A stretch of 64,000 nt of DNA. Origin: SM1-73 sp964588305 (lineage in GTDB: Bacteria > Zixibacteria > MSB-5A5 > SM1-73). Positions within the stretch are counted from its first letter, which is position 1. Every line of letters starts with the position of its first letter. Shown here piece by piece: positions 1 to 8,246 of this stretch. The translations under genes and the position numbers were made by a program. A model generated the notes under the pieces. The model saw only the letters and a program-made list of their open reading frames with translations, was not told where the DNA came from and did no database searches. The DNA lies in assembly GCA_964588305.1 (NCBI GenBank), contig CAZPOP010000006.1:67364-131363 (forward strand), written 5' to 3'.

Positions 1-1791
1 ATAATAGGGTATAAGAAACCCTTTCTCCTTTCTGATGGGGTCGTAAAAAGGTTCCTGGGGACGGCGGATGGTTCTCCCGTCCGACAGCTTAGTATCCTCG
101 TATTTGATCTGTTCGTAAGACAAGTCGATGGGGACTTTCCAAATGCCTTTCAGCTGTAAGATATACCAATCCGCATTAAGCAGACTCAAATTCACAACCC
201 GCACGTCCTGTCTTATCTTCTCCACGTTTTGCACAAACCACAAAGGAAAGGTGTCATTGTCTCCATTGGTGACCAAAATCCCGTCTTCCTCGCAGCCGAT
301 CAGGAGATTATAAGCGTAGTCATAGGGAATCCAGTTGCCGGTCTGGTCATTTCTGTGATAATTCCTCTTCAGTGTAGAAAGGGGCAAGAGCAGTAGAATA
401 GCCATCACCGGCGTTAAGCCAAGATAAGATGGAATGCGCTTTTTTCTCAGCAGATTGTCCAGGTTCCTCATCAAAGCCGACCCTCCTAATCCCATCAGCA
501 GGGCAAAGAACATGAAACCGGGAGTAAAAAAGTAATCCCTGTCCCTAACCTCAAGACGGATATTTTGCCCTGTCAAAGGATCGGGTTTGGTTCCGTCGGC
601 GAAATTCATATATAGGATCAAGCCCAGGGTGCAGGCTAAGATCAGAAAGAGAAGAACCGTCCCCTCCCTCCTTCTTCTACGAATCTCCTCCCAGATGCCC
701 AAAATGCCCAAAAGTACGGGGATAAACCAGAGTTTCTTACCCATGAATTGCTCCCGGAAGAATCCCCAGAACCCCATCCTCTCCTTGGTACCAAACTGAC
801 TGGCCCAGCTTCCCCGACGGTAAAACATCCGGGCAATCATGCTGTGCTGACCATATTGCTTACGTTCCAAGAATGCTTTGAAACTTTGCCAGTCTGAGGG
901 GTCGTTCTCATCTATGGCCGGATTCAAAGAGGACCTTATGGGAATAAAAAGCTGGGTCGAATAGCCCACCGCACCAGCTAACGTGATCAGCAAAACCAGC
1001 GCCCAGGCGTTTCTTTTGGCCGAAATGCGCAACTGGATGAAGCTGAATAGAAGCCATCCCAGCACGAAGACTAAGAAGGGTGTGACGCTGTGCATCACTA
1101 GAGCCAAAACCAGACCGGTAATCCAGAACCGCCAATCCAGAAGCTTGTGTCTGTCCGCCAGAACTACCAGCAGGAATATGGCCGGCATGATCAAAAAGAC
1201 GGTCATATGAATTCCGGTGGACAAAAGCCCCAGATAAACGATCAGGATCAAAAGCCTATCCCCCCTGGGAGTGCCCCTTCTGTCCATCCAGAGGAGGGCC
1301 AAATACAAAATGAGAAGCATCAAAAACATGCACGCCCCGTAAACTTCCGCCTCCACCGCGTTGCCCCAGAAGGTGTCGGAAAAAGCCAAAAACAGGCTGC
1401 CGGAAACACCTCCCACATATTTGGTCATTCTGAACCAGAGGCCATTATGGTCCCTCTGCCAACGGCTGACCAGCTTCACAATTAACAGGTAAGCCAACCA
1501 CACGGTCAAGGCGGAGGTCAAAACCGAGATGAAATTGACGCGGGCGGCTATCTGTCCGTACAGAGGAATTAAACTGAAGATTCGACCCAGCAAGACAAAA
1601 AGCGGCGTGCCGGGAGGATGCGGAATCCCCAGGATGTATGAACAGGCAATGAATTCGCCACAGTCCCAGAATGAGACTGTGGGAGCCATGGTTCTCAAAT
1701 AGACTACAAAACTTACCAGCAAAACAAAAAGCGACAACAGCAACGAGATGCCGTCCTGCCTCTCATACCAATTCTTCAGTTTCTCTGTCAC
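1..1791 (-). CDS. DUF2723 (TMEM260-type) multispanning membrane protein, 3'-truncated by the window edge
   Basis: The frame reads open from a GTG at 1791 to the window edge (597 codons, no stop). I chose GTG because GGAGG lies 6 nt upstream and there is no ATG nearby. The N-terminus has a hydrophobic segment (about residues 15-30), then the DUF2723 hallmark APTVSFWDCGEF and GIPHPPGTP around residues 33-55, followed by several further membrane helices. In this family that loop resembles the catalytic loop of dolichyl-phosphate-mannose protein O-mannosyltransferases, so a glycosyltransferase of the GT-C type acting at the outer face of the inner membrane is the usual inference; the substrate is unknown. 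Such genes are abundant in Bacteroidetes and other FCB genomes. The family call is firm; the function is not. Confidence 0.85.
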   Translation of the reverse strand, partial: MTEKLKNWYERQDGISLLLSLFVLLVSFVVYLRTMAPTVSFWDCGEFIACSYILGIPHPPGTPLFVLLGRIFSLIPLYGQIAARVNFISVLTSALTVWLAYLLIVKLVSRWQRDHNGLWFRMTKYVGGVSGSLFLAFSDTFWGNAVEAEVYGACMFLMLLILYLALLWMDRRGTPRGDRLLILIVYLGLLSTGIHMTVFLIMPAIFLLVVLADRHKLLDWRFWITGLVLALVMHSVTPFLVFVLGWLLFSFIQLRISAKRNAWALVLLITLAGAVGYSTQLFIPIRSSLNPAIDENDPSDWQSFKAFLERKQYGQHSMIARMFYRRGSWASQFGTKERMGFWGFFREQFMGKKLWFIPVLLGILGIWEEIRRRRREGTVLLFLILACTLGLILYMNFADGTKPDPLTGQNIRLEVRDRDYFFTPGFMFFALLMGLGGSALMRNLDNLLRKKRIPSYLGLTPVMAILLLLPLSTLKRNYHRNDQTGNWIPYDYAYNLLIGCEEDGILVTNGDNDTFPLWFVQNVEKIRQDVRVVNLSLLNADWYILQLKGIWKVPIDLSYEQIKYEDTKLSDGRTIRRPQEPFYDPIRKEKGFLIPYY

Positions 1792-2032
1792 TTTCCTCCT
1801 CCGTCACGAGTCATTGAATCGGTAAGTGGTTCTTTGAAGAAATCGAATCCGAGAAAACCTCTCGTTTCGCTCAAAGAGTGCCTGAACGTTCCTCCACCAC
1901 TCTTCTTGCAATATAGCCAAACTCAAAATTCTGTCAATTCGAAAAACATAATTCTTCAGACGACGCTAAACTATGTTGAAAATGAACCGAAAATACAAAA
2001 GATTACGGTTCTCAATTACAAAGGAGGGGATT

Positions 2033-2293
2033 ATGATAGTCTGGTGTTGTGTTCTCTTATTTTTGGGGCTCACGGCTTTTTTGGACAATGTCTTTACCCA
2101 GAACGAAATTTTCAGGACCATCAATTCGGTTCTCTTTATGCTGGTCTCCTTGGGGCTTTTAGTCAGGACCAGCACCAAGCAAAGGATCGGAAAAAGGGAA
2201 TCCTACCAGAGAAGAATCCAGGAATTGGAGCAGCAGATAGCAGAGCTGACTCACACCGAGCCTTCGCCCCAGAAGACAAAGGTGGAAGCGTAA
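2033..2293 (+). CDS. Small two-helix membrane protein with C-terminal coiled coil
   Basis: 86 residues. A strong AAGGAGGGG ribosome site (2021-2029) sits just upstream of the ATG at 2033, so this start beats the in-frame ATG at 1973, which has none. Two hydrophobic segments (about residues 2-20 and 29-45) are followed by a basic, heptad-like tail (RRIQELEQQIAELT, about residues 58-72). No family is recognised. It is divergent from the DUF2723 gene and lies directly upstream of a candidate structured RNA. The ribosome site, the amphipathic tail and the topology make it a likely real gene; its role is unknown. Confidence 0.6.
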   Translation: MIVWCCVLLFLGLTAFLDNVFTQNEIFRTINSVLFMLVSLGLLVRTSTKQRIGKRESYQRRIQELEQQIAELTHTEPSPQKTKVEA

Positions 2294-2309
2294 TGAATAC
2301 GGGGTTCAG

Positions 2310-2455
2310 TTCTCTGCGGCAGCAAAGTTGGCTATTTGGCTCAGGCCTGGACCCCCTGTGCGTGCCTGAATAAGCTAAAAAAGGTGATTCTCCAAAAAGA
2401 CTTCCGTTACCTCTCCTCCGGTGGTCTATGCCTGATGCCGGAAGCCCGCCGCACG
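2310..2455 (+). ncRNA. Candidate structured RNA, one long irregular hairpin (6S-like architecture)
   Basis: Paired blocks nest in order: TGCGGC 2315-2320 with GCCGCA 2448-2453, GGCT 2330-2333 with AGCC 2443-2446, GGC 2338-2340 with GCC 2437-2439, TCAGGC 2341-2346 with GCCTGA 2430-2435, GGACC 2349-2353 with GGTCT 2423-2427, and apically AGGTGA 2382-2387 with TTACCT 2407-2412. The G-U pairs only work on the plus strand, which sets the orientation. A single long hairpin with internal loops resembles 6S RNA, but I could not confirm conserved 6S bases. There is no convincing coding frame here. It may be read through from the small membrane gene. Confidence 0.4.
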
Positions 2456-2475
2456 TAATCAATTAGCAATGCTTG

Positions 2476-4308
2476 TCAGGACGAATTCTCTTTGAGTTCC
2501 TTCAATTTTTCCCTGACCTCGTCCACAATAGGGGAGCGTGGATAATCTTTTAATACCCTTTCGTAAGCCTGAATGGCTTTGGCATCGTCTCCCAGGTCGT
2601 ACCGGTAGATGTCTCCTATTAGCTTCTCTGCCTTGGCACAATGAAAGCTTTGCGGGTACTTTTCGATCAGCTCCGCAAAGGAATCAAGAGCAGAAGAGAA
2701 CTTCTTCTTTTTGCGGTAGATTCGGGCTTTCTCGAATTGGGCCTTATCAGACAGGCTGGCGCTCTTGGCAGAGATTATCTTTTCCAGCTTCAAGCTGGCG
2801 GAGTCAAGCTTGCCCTGAAGTTCCTCCAACATAGCCTGGGCAAAAACCGAAAGAAGATATCTGTCCAGACTCTGATTCTCGTTGATTATGATAATTCTCT
2901 CTAAGCTGTTGTTGACGTAGAAACCTTTCGGAAAACCGGAGACCTGTTGACTGTATCCCTCTAAAGCTTGCTCGAAGTTCCCCCGGTAGAATTCTATCTC
3001 GGTCAACTTGAACTTTATCTCCTCCTCTTTCGATTCCGCCCTGGGATCCTTTAGGGCGTTCTCAAAAAAGAGTATGGCACTATCCAGGTTTCCTCCTATC
3101 ATCATACAGTCGCCCAGCCTGACCAATGCATCGGCGAGCCTCTCCCAGCCGGGGTAATTCGAAATCGCCTTTTGGTAAGAAAGAAAAGCCTCGTCCGGCT
3201 CTCTCAAGCGAAAGAGCTTGATCTCGCCGATCTGATAGTAGGATTGAGCCAGTTCAGAAGCAAATATCGGTGAAGTGCCTCTTTCGTATTCGCCGATCGT
3301 CTCCTGATAGGTGGAGATGGCATCTTCGTATTCTTCCAGCCCTTCATATGAGCTGGCAATGGATAACCTGGCCTGAACCACCAATTCCGTCGAAGGCGAC
3401 CCGGACAAAACAAACTCACAGGCATCGATGGCCTGGCGGAAGAATTTCTTGGTCTGGCACTTCTGGGCAAACTCCAAGATGAACTTTCCTTTCCCTCCGA
3501 AGAGCGAATCCACGGTTTTGTATGTTTCAAAGGCAAGCTCCAGATTTCCTCTTCTGAAAAGCAAATCTCCATAGAGTTTGCGTGAGTACTTGTCCCGGGG
3601 GTTATCGTGTATCCTTCCTTCAAGCGCCAGCTGGATACCATCTAAGTTTTCCTCGGTCTGTATCAACCGGTTGATTCTATCCTCAATCAGAGGGAATCTG
3701 GTGGAGTCGTCCCGCATGAACAGAAAATACTCATCCACCGCTTGTTTGTAATCTCTTAACGCTTCGTAGATGTACGCCAGTTCCAGGCAAAGGATGCGAG
3801 GATCATTCAAATTGAGGCGGGCCAGCTTATAGGTATCTATCGCATCGGAGGTCAAACCGTTTCTCATGTAAACCTGAGCCACGTGAATGTAGGCCATCTT
3901 CTCCTTGGGACCCAGATCAAGCGCCTTACTTAAGTTCTTCCGGGCTTCTTCGTCATTTTCGGTTTTGAGTTGGATATCCGCCAACTCACAATAAAGCTGC
4001 CAGGACCGTGGGCTCTTAGCCAGGCCGTCTCGGATGAGTTTTTCCACCTTGTCATAAGACTTGGTCCGAAGATATGTTCTTTTCAACAGCGTGATGAGGG
4101 GAGGATCGTCGCCGTAGACCCCTCTGAGCTCTTCCAGCAGCGTTGCGGCCTCCATCGGCTTGCCCTGGCCGATGAGTTGATCTGCAAGCTCCAACGCCCG
4201 AAGATACCTCTCCGCATCCTGCCCGAAGGAGTGAACCGCGTGGTTTACCCCGAAGGCGAACCAAAAGAGACACAAGAACACTAGGATCAAAAGAAATGGT
4301 TTTTTCAT
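2476..4308 (-). CDS. Exported tetratricopeptide-repeat protein
   Basis: 610 residues. The N-terminus MKKPFLLILVFLCLFW is a signal peptide or anchor; the remainder is helical repeats with TPR spacing, for example around residues 70-200 and the C-terminal copies near SALDSFAELIEKYPQS and AIQAYERVLKDYPRS (about residues 545-600). ATG 4308 is preferred over GTG 4314 because AAGG lies 8 nt upstream of the ATG but only 2 nt from the GTG. It is probably a periplasmic scaffold or cell-envelope assembly protein; FCB genomes carry many. No enzymatic domain is visible. It is transcribed in the same direction as the secreted protein upstream. Confidence 0.85.
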   Translation of the reverse strand: MKKPFLLILVFLCLFWFAFGVNHAVHSFGQDAERYLRALELADQLIGQGKPMEAATLLEELRGVYGDDPPLITLLKRTYLRTKSYDKVEKLIRDGLAKSPRSWQLYCELADIQLKTENDEEARKNLSKALDLGPKEKMAYIHVAQVYMRNGLTSDAIDTYKLARLNLNDPRILCLELAYIYEALRDYKQAVDEYFLFMRDDSTRFPLIEDRINRLIQTEENLDGIQLALEGRIHDNPRDKYSRKLYGDLLFRRGNLELAFETYKTVDSLFGGKGKFILEFAQKCQTKKFFRQAIDACEFVLSGSPSTELVVQARLSIASSYEGLEEYEDAISTYQETIGEYERGTSPIFASELAQSYYQIGEIKLFRLREPDEAFLSYQKAISNYPGWERLADALVRLGDCMMIGGNLDSAILFFENALKDPRAESKEEEIKFKLTEIEFYRGNFEQALEGYSQQVSGFPKGFYVNNSLERIIIINENQSLDRYLLSVFAQAMLEELQGKLDSASLKLEKIISAKSASLSDKAQFEKARIYRKKKKFSSALDSFAELIEKYPQSFHCAKAEKLIGDIYRYDLGDDAKAIQAYERVLKDYPRSPIVDEVREKLKELKENSS

Positions 4309-4457
4309 AGGCACAACCTTTGGCCGGTTTTCACTATTATACGATACGGTTAATCCATTGTAAAGATTTTTAAGAGAATAAAACTACTTCTCTTTAAGGC
4401 TAACATATGGCGGACTGGATAAGGGAGAGGAATGTAGAATTACGGAAAGGGAGAGAT

Positions 4458-6335
4458 TTAAGGGACCAACTTGAACAGTTTTCCTTCGCCGGGATCAAGA
4501 TGCGTGGTGAATGGAATGACACCGTTTATGGCACCGGTAAATGTGGTGTCCTGCGAATACTGGTCTATCACATACCACATTCTCTTCTCATCGGCCATTT
4601 CTGCGCTGTCCACGTACACGGTTACGTTTTGCTCTTCTGTGGAAAGACACCTACGGTTGACCAGCATGAAGTAGTCGGTATCTGCATCATCTTCGAAAAA
4701 TGCCAGATGGATGTAGGCAGTATCTGAAGCGTATTTGTCACTTTTGAGACTGTCGACAAAGCACCCACCGATGGTATCTGTGTTCGTGTTTAAACCAGCC
4801 CCCAACCACTCCAATTTATGGATGCAATCGCCCAGCTTCGTGATCTCATCGCTTCTTCCTTTTAGCATTCTCCATTGCTCGGTGGTGTCACGGGCTACGC
4901 CGGTGGAGCAGGCATGCCGGGGCAGAAGCCCAAGAACGGAGTCGTCGCCAGCCTCTGAGGTGCGGCAGCCAGAGCCATAATATAGAAAATGGATTATACC
5001 ATCTGCTCCATAAGCCAGAGCCAGATATACGTTGCAGGCCAGCTCATTTGGGGTGGGCATGCGCAAAGCGTGGTAGAGGTTATCGTAATATTGCTCAAGC
5101 GCCTGAGCTACAACCCAGAAGTCCTTTCCATTATTCAGGGTCACCCTCTTGGTTTGATCTAAATGAGAGCAGAGGCTCAGCCAGGCGCACTGCAAACTCA
5201 ACGTGTCGCCACTGTGAAAATCGCAGGGAGCTTCAAAAGTAGCAGTGTCTCTCTGAGGAGAAATAGTATACCAGTCTTGCATGAACTCAGCCGGATCAGC
5301 AAAGTAGGCGAACTCCTCTCTGAGATTGGGGCGATACATCACCGCCATTCCCGGACGTCTTTTCTCTGTGTCCTCAACATTTGAGATCAGGCTGTCTATC
5401 TCCCGATACACCGCAAACCTGTCGATTGAATTCGGTTCGTCCTGCAGATACCAGCGGTAGACAAGGGAGGTGTCTACCCATGCCTCTTGGACCTCTTGCT
5501 GAAGCATGTTCCTGATTACCGGGTTTTCAAAAACACGCCGTCCACGCTCATCGTAAACCATCACCCTGTCCACAAAGATATCCCGGTTGCCGTACCAGTA
5601 GATCTTATACTCCGTGGTCACAGTATCAGGGCTCATAGGTTCCCCCCCGCAGCAGGGATTAGAAATGGTTCCGTCTACCTGATAAGACAGATAGTAATCT
5701 TCATACGACGTGGTCAGTGAATCGTTCAGCAGAGGTAGAGAAACTATTGTATCTCCAGCTTGACTTGCCCACACCATTATGACTGCCACTGTGTCGGTTC
5801 CTTCGATGGGTGGATCGGGCAGTATCCCTCCTCTTATTCTGAACCTGGCAGTATATCGATCCGAAGGACCCAGCGGCTCCTGGACATGGTGAGGCCCCCA
5901 AATCACCGTATCTGCCGTATCTGCTCCTTTTGTAAATCTGACCGCCTGGTTTCCTGACGCACTATCGTCTGAGATTACATCTCCTTGGCTCCGCTGCAGT
6001 TGCCACTCAGAGTGTTCAGTTCCTTCGGCCTCCCAGACCATATAATGACCGGCCCCATACTTGATCAACGAATCGTGGTAAGCCACCTGCTTCATGCCGG
6101 AGGTATCCAGCCTGGCGCGGGCACTAACATCCTCCACTCCCGGTCCAAGCACAATGTTAAACCCCATGCTGTCCGCCATGAACTGGTAATCGTCATTGGG
6201 GTACTCGTCCGTCTGAAGATATGCTCCATAAAAGAATCTATCAGCCGCATTTGCATCCGGATAAGATTCCGGCATGAGCGTAATCAACGGCAGCAATACA
6301 GCCCAAATGATCGGGATTTTTCTTGATCTATTCAT
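4458..6335 (-). CDS. Secreted protein of unknown function, possible TIM-barrel glycosidase fold
   Basis: 625 residues. The start at 6335 has AGGAGG about 7 nt upstream; the open frame continues to 6458 but that extension (41 residues) has no ribosome site and is low quality. Residues 1-30 form a signal peptide ending near ANA. Motifs such as YRWYLQDEPNS, WVVAQALEQYY and ADGIIHFLYYGSG are reminiscent of (beta/alpha)8 glycoside hydrolase-like proteins (DEP plus late strand residues), with a jelly-roll-like insert around residues 120-240. I do not recognise the family. It has no NYPNPFNP sorting domain. The neighbours are exported proteins of equally unclear role. Confidence 0.75.
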   Translation of the reverse strand: MNRSRKIPIIWAVLLPLITLMPESYPDANAADRFFYGAYLQTDEYPNDDYQFMADSMGFNIVLGPGVEDVSARARLDTSGMKQVAYHDSLIKYGAGHYMVWEAEGTEHSEWQLQRSQGDVISDDSASGNQAVRFTKGADTADTVIWGPHHVQEPLGPSDRYTARFRIRGGILPDPPIEGTDTVAVIMVWASQAGDTIVSLPLLNDSLTTSYEDYYLSYQVDGTISNPCCGGEPMSPDTVTTEYKIYWYGNRDIFVDRVMVYDERGRRVFENPVIRNMLQQEVQEAWVDTSLVYRWYLQDEPNSIDRFAVYREIDSLISNVEDTEKRRPGMAVMYRPNLREEFAYFADPAEFMQDWYTISPQRDTATFEAPCDFHSGDTLSLQCAWLSLCSHLDQTKRVTLNNGKDFWVVAQALEQYYDNLYHALRMPTPNELACNVYLALAYGADGIIHFLYYGSGCRTSEAGDDSVLGLLPRHACSTGVARDTTEQWRMLKGRSDEITKLGDCIHKLEWLGAGLNTNTDTIGGCFVDSLKSDKYASDTAYIHLAFFEDDADTDYFMLVNRRCLSTEEQNVTVYVDSAEMADEKRMWYVIDQYSQDTTFTGAINGVIPFTTHLDPGEGKLFKLVP

Positions 6336-6689
6336 CACCGATCCTCCTGTTTGGTTGAAGTTTCGGATTTCATAGGTGTCAAAACTCCTGAGGTTATCCG
6401 AAAAACAGAATGACTGTCTTTGCGACCCCGCCTCTGGTCTTCGATCCTGAGGGCTCACTTCGTGCCGAGCGCACTCAGTGCGAGGCAGACCCGAAGGGGA
6501 GGGGAAGCAATCTCACTTCTGTATAAATCAATACCAAATCCTCCTGTTTAACGTCAAAGGTTCAAGGTTTTCCAGACTATTGAAAAAGTGCCTCACACGT
6601 TCTAAGGGCCCAGAAAAGATCGTCGTAGGGACAGCCCTCGTGGCTGTCCGGTTTATCCTGACCCTAACCTCTATGCTCTAAACTCTCAA
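6336..6689. other. Gene-free stretch, 354 bp
   Basis: It holds the ribosome site and probably the promoter of the 6335 gene, a GC-rich stretch (6420-6510) with no coding signal, and one REP-like element at 6625-6650. I see no RNA gene. Confidence 0.5.
6625..6650 (+). repeat. REP-like element, stem GGACAGCC
   Basis: GTAG head followed by GGACAGCC, loop CTCG, and TGGCTGTCC. It has the same head-stem-loop plan as the other elements in this window but a stem seen only here. Confidence 0.6.
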
Positions 6690-7940
6690 CTATCTAACCA
6701 ACACCATCTTCTTTGCGGAAACAAAAGGGATTCCGCTGACCTTTAACTCATAAAAATAGGTTCCCGAAGCCACCTCCTCTCCGGTATCATCCGTTCCATC
6801 CCAGCTCACCCTATGAGTCCCCGGATATTGCCTTTCCGAGACTAAGGTCCTGACCAGCTTCCCCAGAAGATTATAAATCTTTAACTCCACTTCTGCCGGC
6901 TGATAGCCAACGTTGGGCAGATAATAAGAGATGGTGGTCTGAGGATTGAACGGGTTAGGGTAATTCTGGGATAACTCGTAAGTGCGGGGAAGATTCTCTG
7001 GATCATCATCCCAGGGAAAAACAGAGGTGAATTTTACCTCTGCCTGGTTTGAAAAATCACCTCCCTGCAAAGAGCCATCATAAGCTCTCACCCGGTAATA
7101 ATAATTATGGGAGAAATCGAAATCAAAATCCTGGTAAAAACTGGTATCTTTGTCGATCATGGCAATGACCATGAAGGTATCGGGAATAAAGCCGTCAAGT
7201 GTATCCCGGTAAATTAGGTAATAAGCCAGATCGCTTTCGGTATTGTCCTTCCAATTCAGAAGAATGACCATGGAATCGACCAAGGTTGCTTCCGGGCTGT
7301 CCGGCGCTTTGGGCGGAAGATCCTGATAAACATAAGACTCTCCCAGATGTCCTCCAAAAGCCCCCATATCCGATCTGGAGGAATCCGGATCTTTGATATC
7401 CGGGTGGCCTGCATCAATGCAGGGAGAGTGCATCTGCAGATGAAAATCCAGACTGTCAACAAACATGGGATCTTGATGAATATTGCCGATGACCGTGTCT
7501 ATGATTCCTCCGCCCTCTGCCAGGTAATAGGTGTTGCTTCCCCATACATTGTTGTAGTAAAGATGGGGAATGCCTCCATAGGTCCTGACTCCCCGGTCTC
7601 CGCCTATTACTATGTTATTAATTAGCTGAGGGGATGAACTAATGCAGAAGATCGCCTGCATACCGCTCTCTTGGCCTGTCTTGAACGCCGTATTGTTTTC
7701 AATGATAACGCCTGGAGCTATCTCGTCCAAAAAAATTGCTTCCCAACGGCAATGGTGAATCAGGTTGTTGGCTATATAGGAACTATCCCAAGCCTCCGAG
7801 TTGATTCCTTCCGTATGGTTGTAGATTAGATTGTTTATTATGGTACATTCGGAAAACAGACTATAGATTCCGGTGCTCGCATGCGCATACTTACCGCCTG
7901 TAACAGTATTGTTTTTGAACGTGGGACGGCAGCCCCAGGG
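6690..7940 (-). CDS. Right-handed beta-helix protein with FnIII and C-terminal sorting domain, 5' end lost in gap
   Basis: 416 codons are visible. The part next to the gap consists of parallel beta-helix repeats rich in NN and NNxI turns (for example IINNLIYNHTEG, LINNIVIGG), as in NosD/pectate-lyase-like proteins. A fibronectin type III domain follows (about 240 to 135 residues from the end). The last 85 residues are a secretion/sorting domain with NYPNPFNPQTTISYYLP and the closing KKMVLVR. The protein is therefore exported and probably surface-attached or secreted by a type IX-like route. The N-terminus is unknown: sequence right of the gap encodes a repeat element, not a continuation. Confidence 0.85.
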   Translation of the reverse strand, partial: PWGCRPTFKNNTVTGGKYAHASTGIYSLFSECTIINNLIYNHTEGINSEAWDSSYIANNLIHHCRWEAIFLDEIAPGVIIENNTAFKTGQESGMQAIFCISSSPQLINNIVIGGDRGVRTYGGIPHLYYNNVWGSNTYYLAEGGGIIDTVIGNIHQDPMFVDSLDFHLQMHSPCIDAGHPDIKDPDSSRSDMGAFGGHLGESYVYQDLPPKAPDSPEATLVDSMVILLNWKDNTESDLAYYLIYRDTLDGFIPDTFMVIAMIDKDTSFYQDFDFDFSHNYYYRVRAYDGSLQGGDFSNQAEVKFTSVFPWDDDPENLPRTYELSQNYPNPFNPQTTISYYLPNVGYQPAEVELKIYNLLGKLVRTLVSERQYPGTHRVSWDGTDDTGEEVASGTYFYELKVSGIPFVSAKKMVLVR

Positions 7941-8040
7941 NNNNNNNNNNNNNNNNNNNNNNNNNNNNNNNNNNNNNNNNNNNNNNNNNNNNNNNNNNNN
8001 NNNNNNNNNNNNNNNNNNNNNNNNNNNNNNNNNNNNNNNN
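7941..8040. other. Assembly gap, 100 Ns
   Basis: Exactly 100 undetermined bases, the conventional size for a gap of unknown length. The order of left and right parts rests on scaffolding only. Confidence 0.99.
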
Positions 8041-8070
8041 CATTTTGCAGATTCGGACCTTGCAGCCTCC

Positions 8071-8094
8071 GGAGTGTAAAGCTTTAGCTTTACC
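8071..8094 (+). repeat. REP-like element, D family
   Basis: GGAG head plus TGTAAAGCT / AGCTTTACC inverted arms. It is a variant of the D family found in the array at 15.6-16.1 kb and at 22.7 kb. Confidence 0.65.
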
Positions 8095-8174
8095 AAGACA
8101 CCCACAGACCTCAGGACTCACATCCCAAATACCCCGGAGCGCACTAACTGTGCCACTGCGTCTCGCAAAAACTA

Positions 8175-8218
8175 AAAAGCGAGGATGTTCATTCCAACCG
8201 CTTAACATCCTCGCTTTT
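8175..8218 (-). terminator. Intrinsic terminator of the ppiD-like gene
   Basis: A 15-bp perfect stem, AAAAGCGAGGATGTT (8175-8189) with AACATCCTCGCTTTT (8204-8218), and a 14-nt loop. On the minus strand it ends in a run of Ts. It lies 29 bp after the stop codon at 8247. Confidence 0.8.
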
Positions 8219-8246
8219 CTTAAGAATTCGATCTTTAATTCAGGCT

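Noticed and set aside
1834..2373. 179-codon open frame
   Set aside because: Overlaps the better supported 86-residue gene in another frame, lacks a ribosome site and has an unstructured composition; its end lies in the candidate RNA.
8041..8105. Start of the beta-helix gene to the right of the gap
   Set aside because: The frame there translates a D-family repeat element and has no signal peptide; it is open only because of the Ns.
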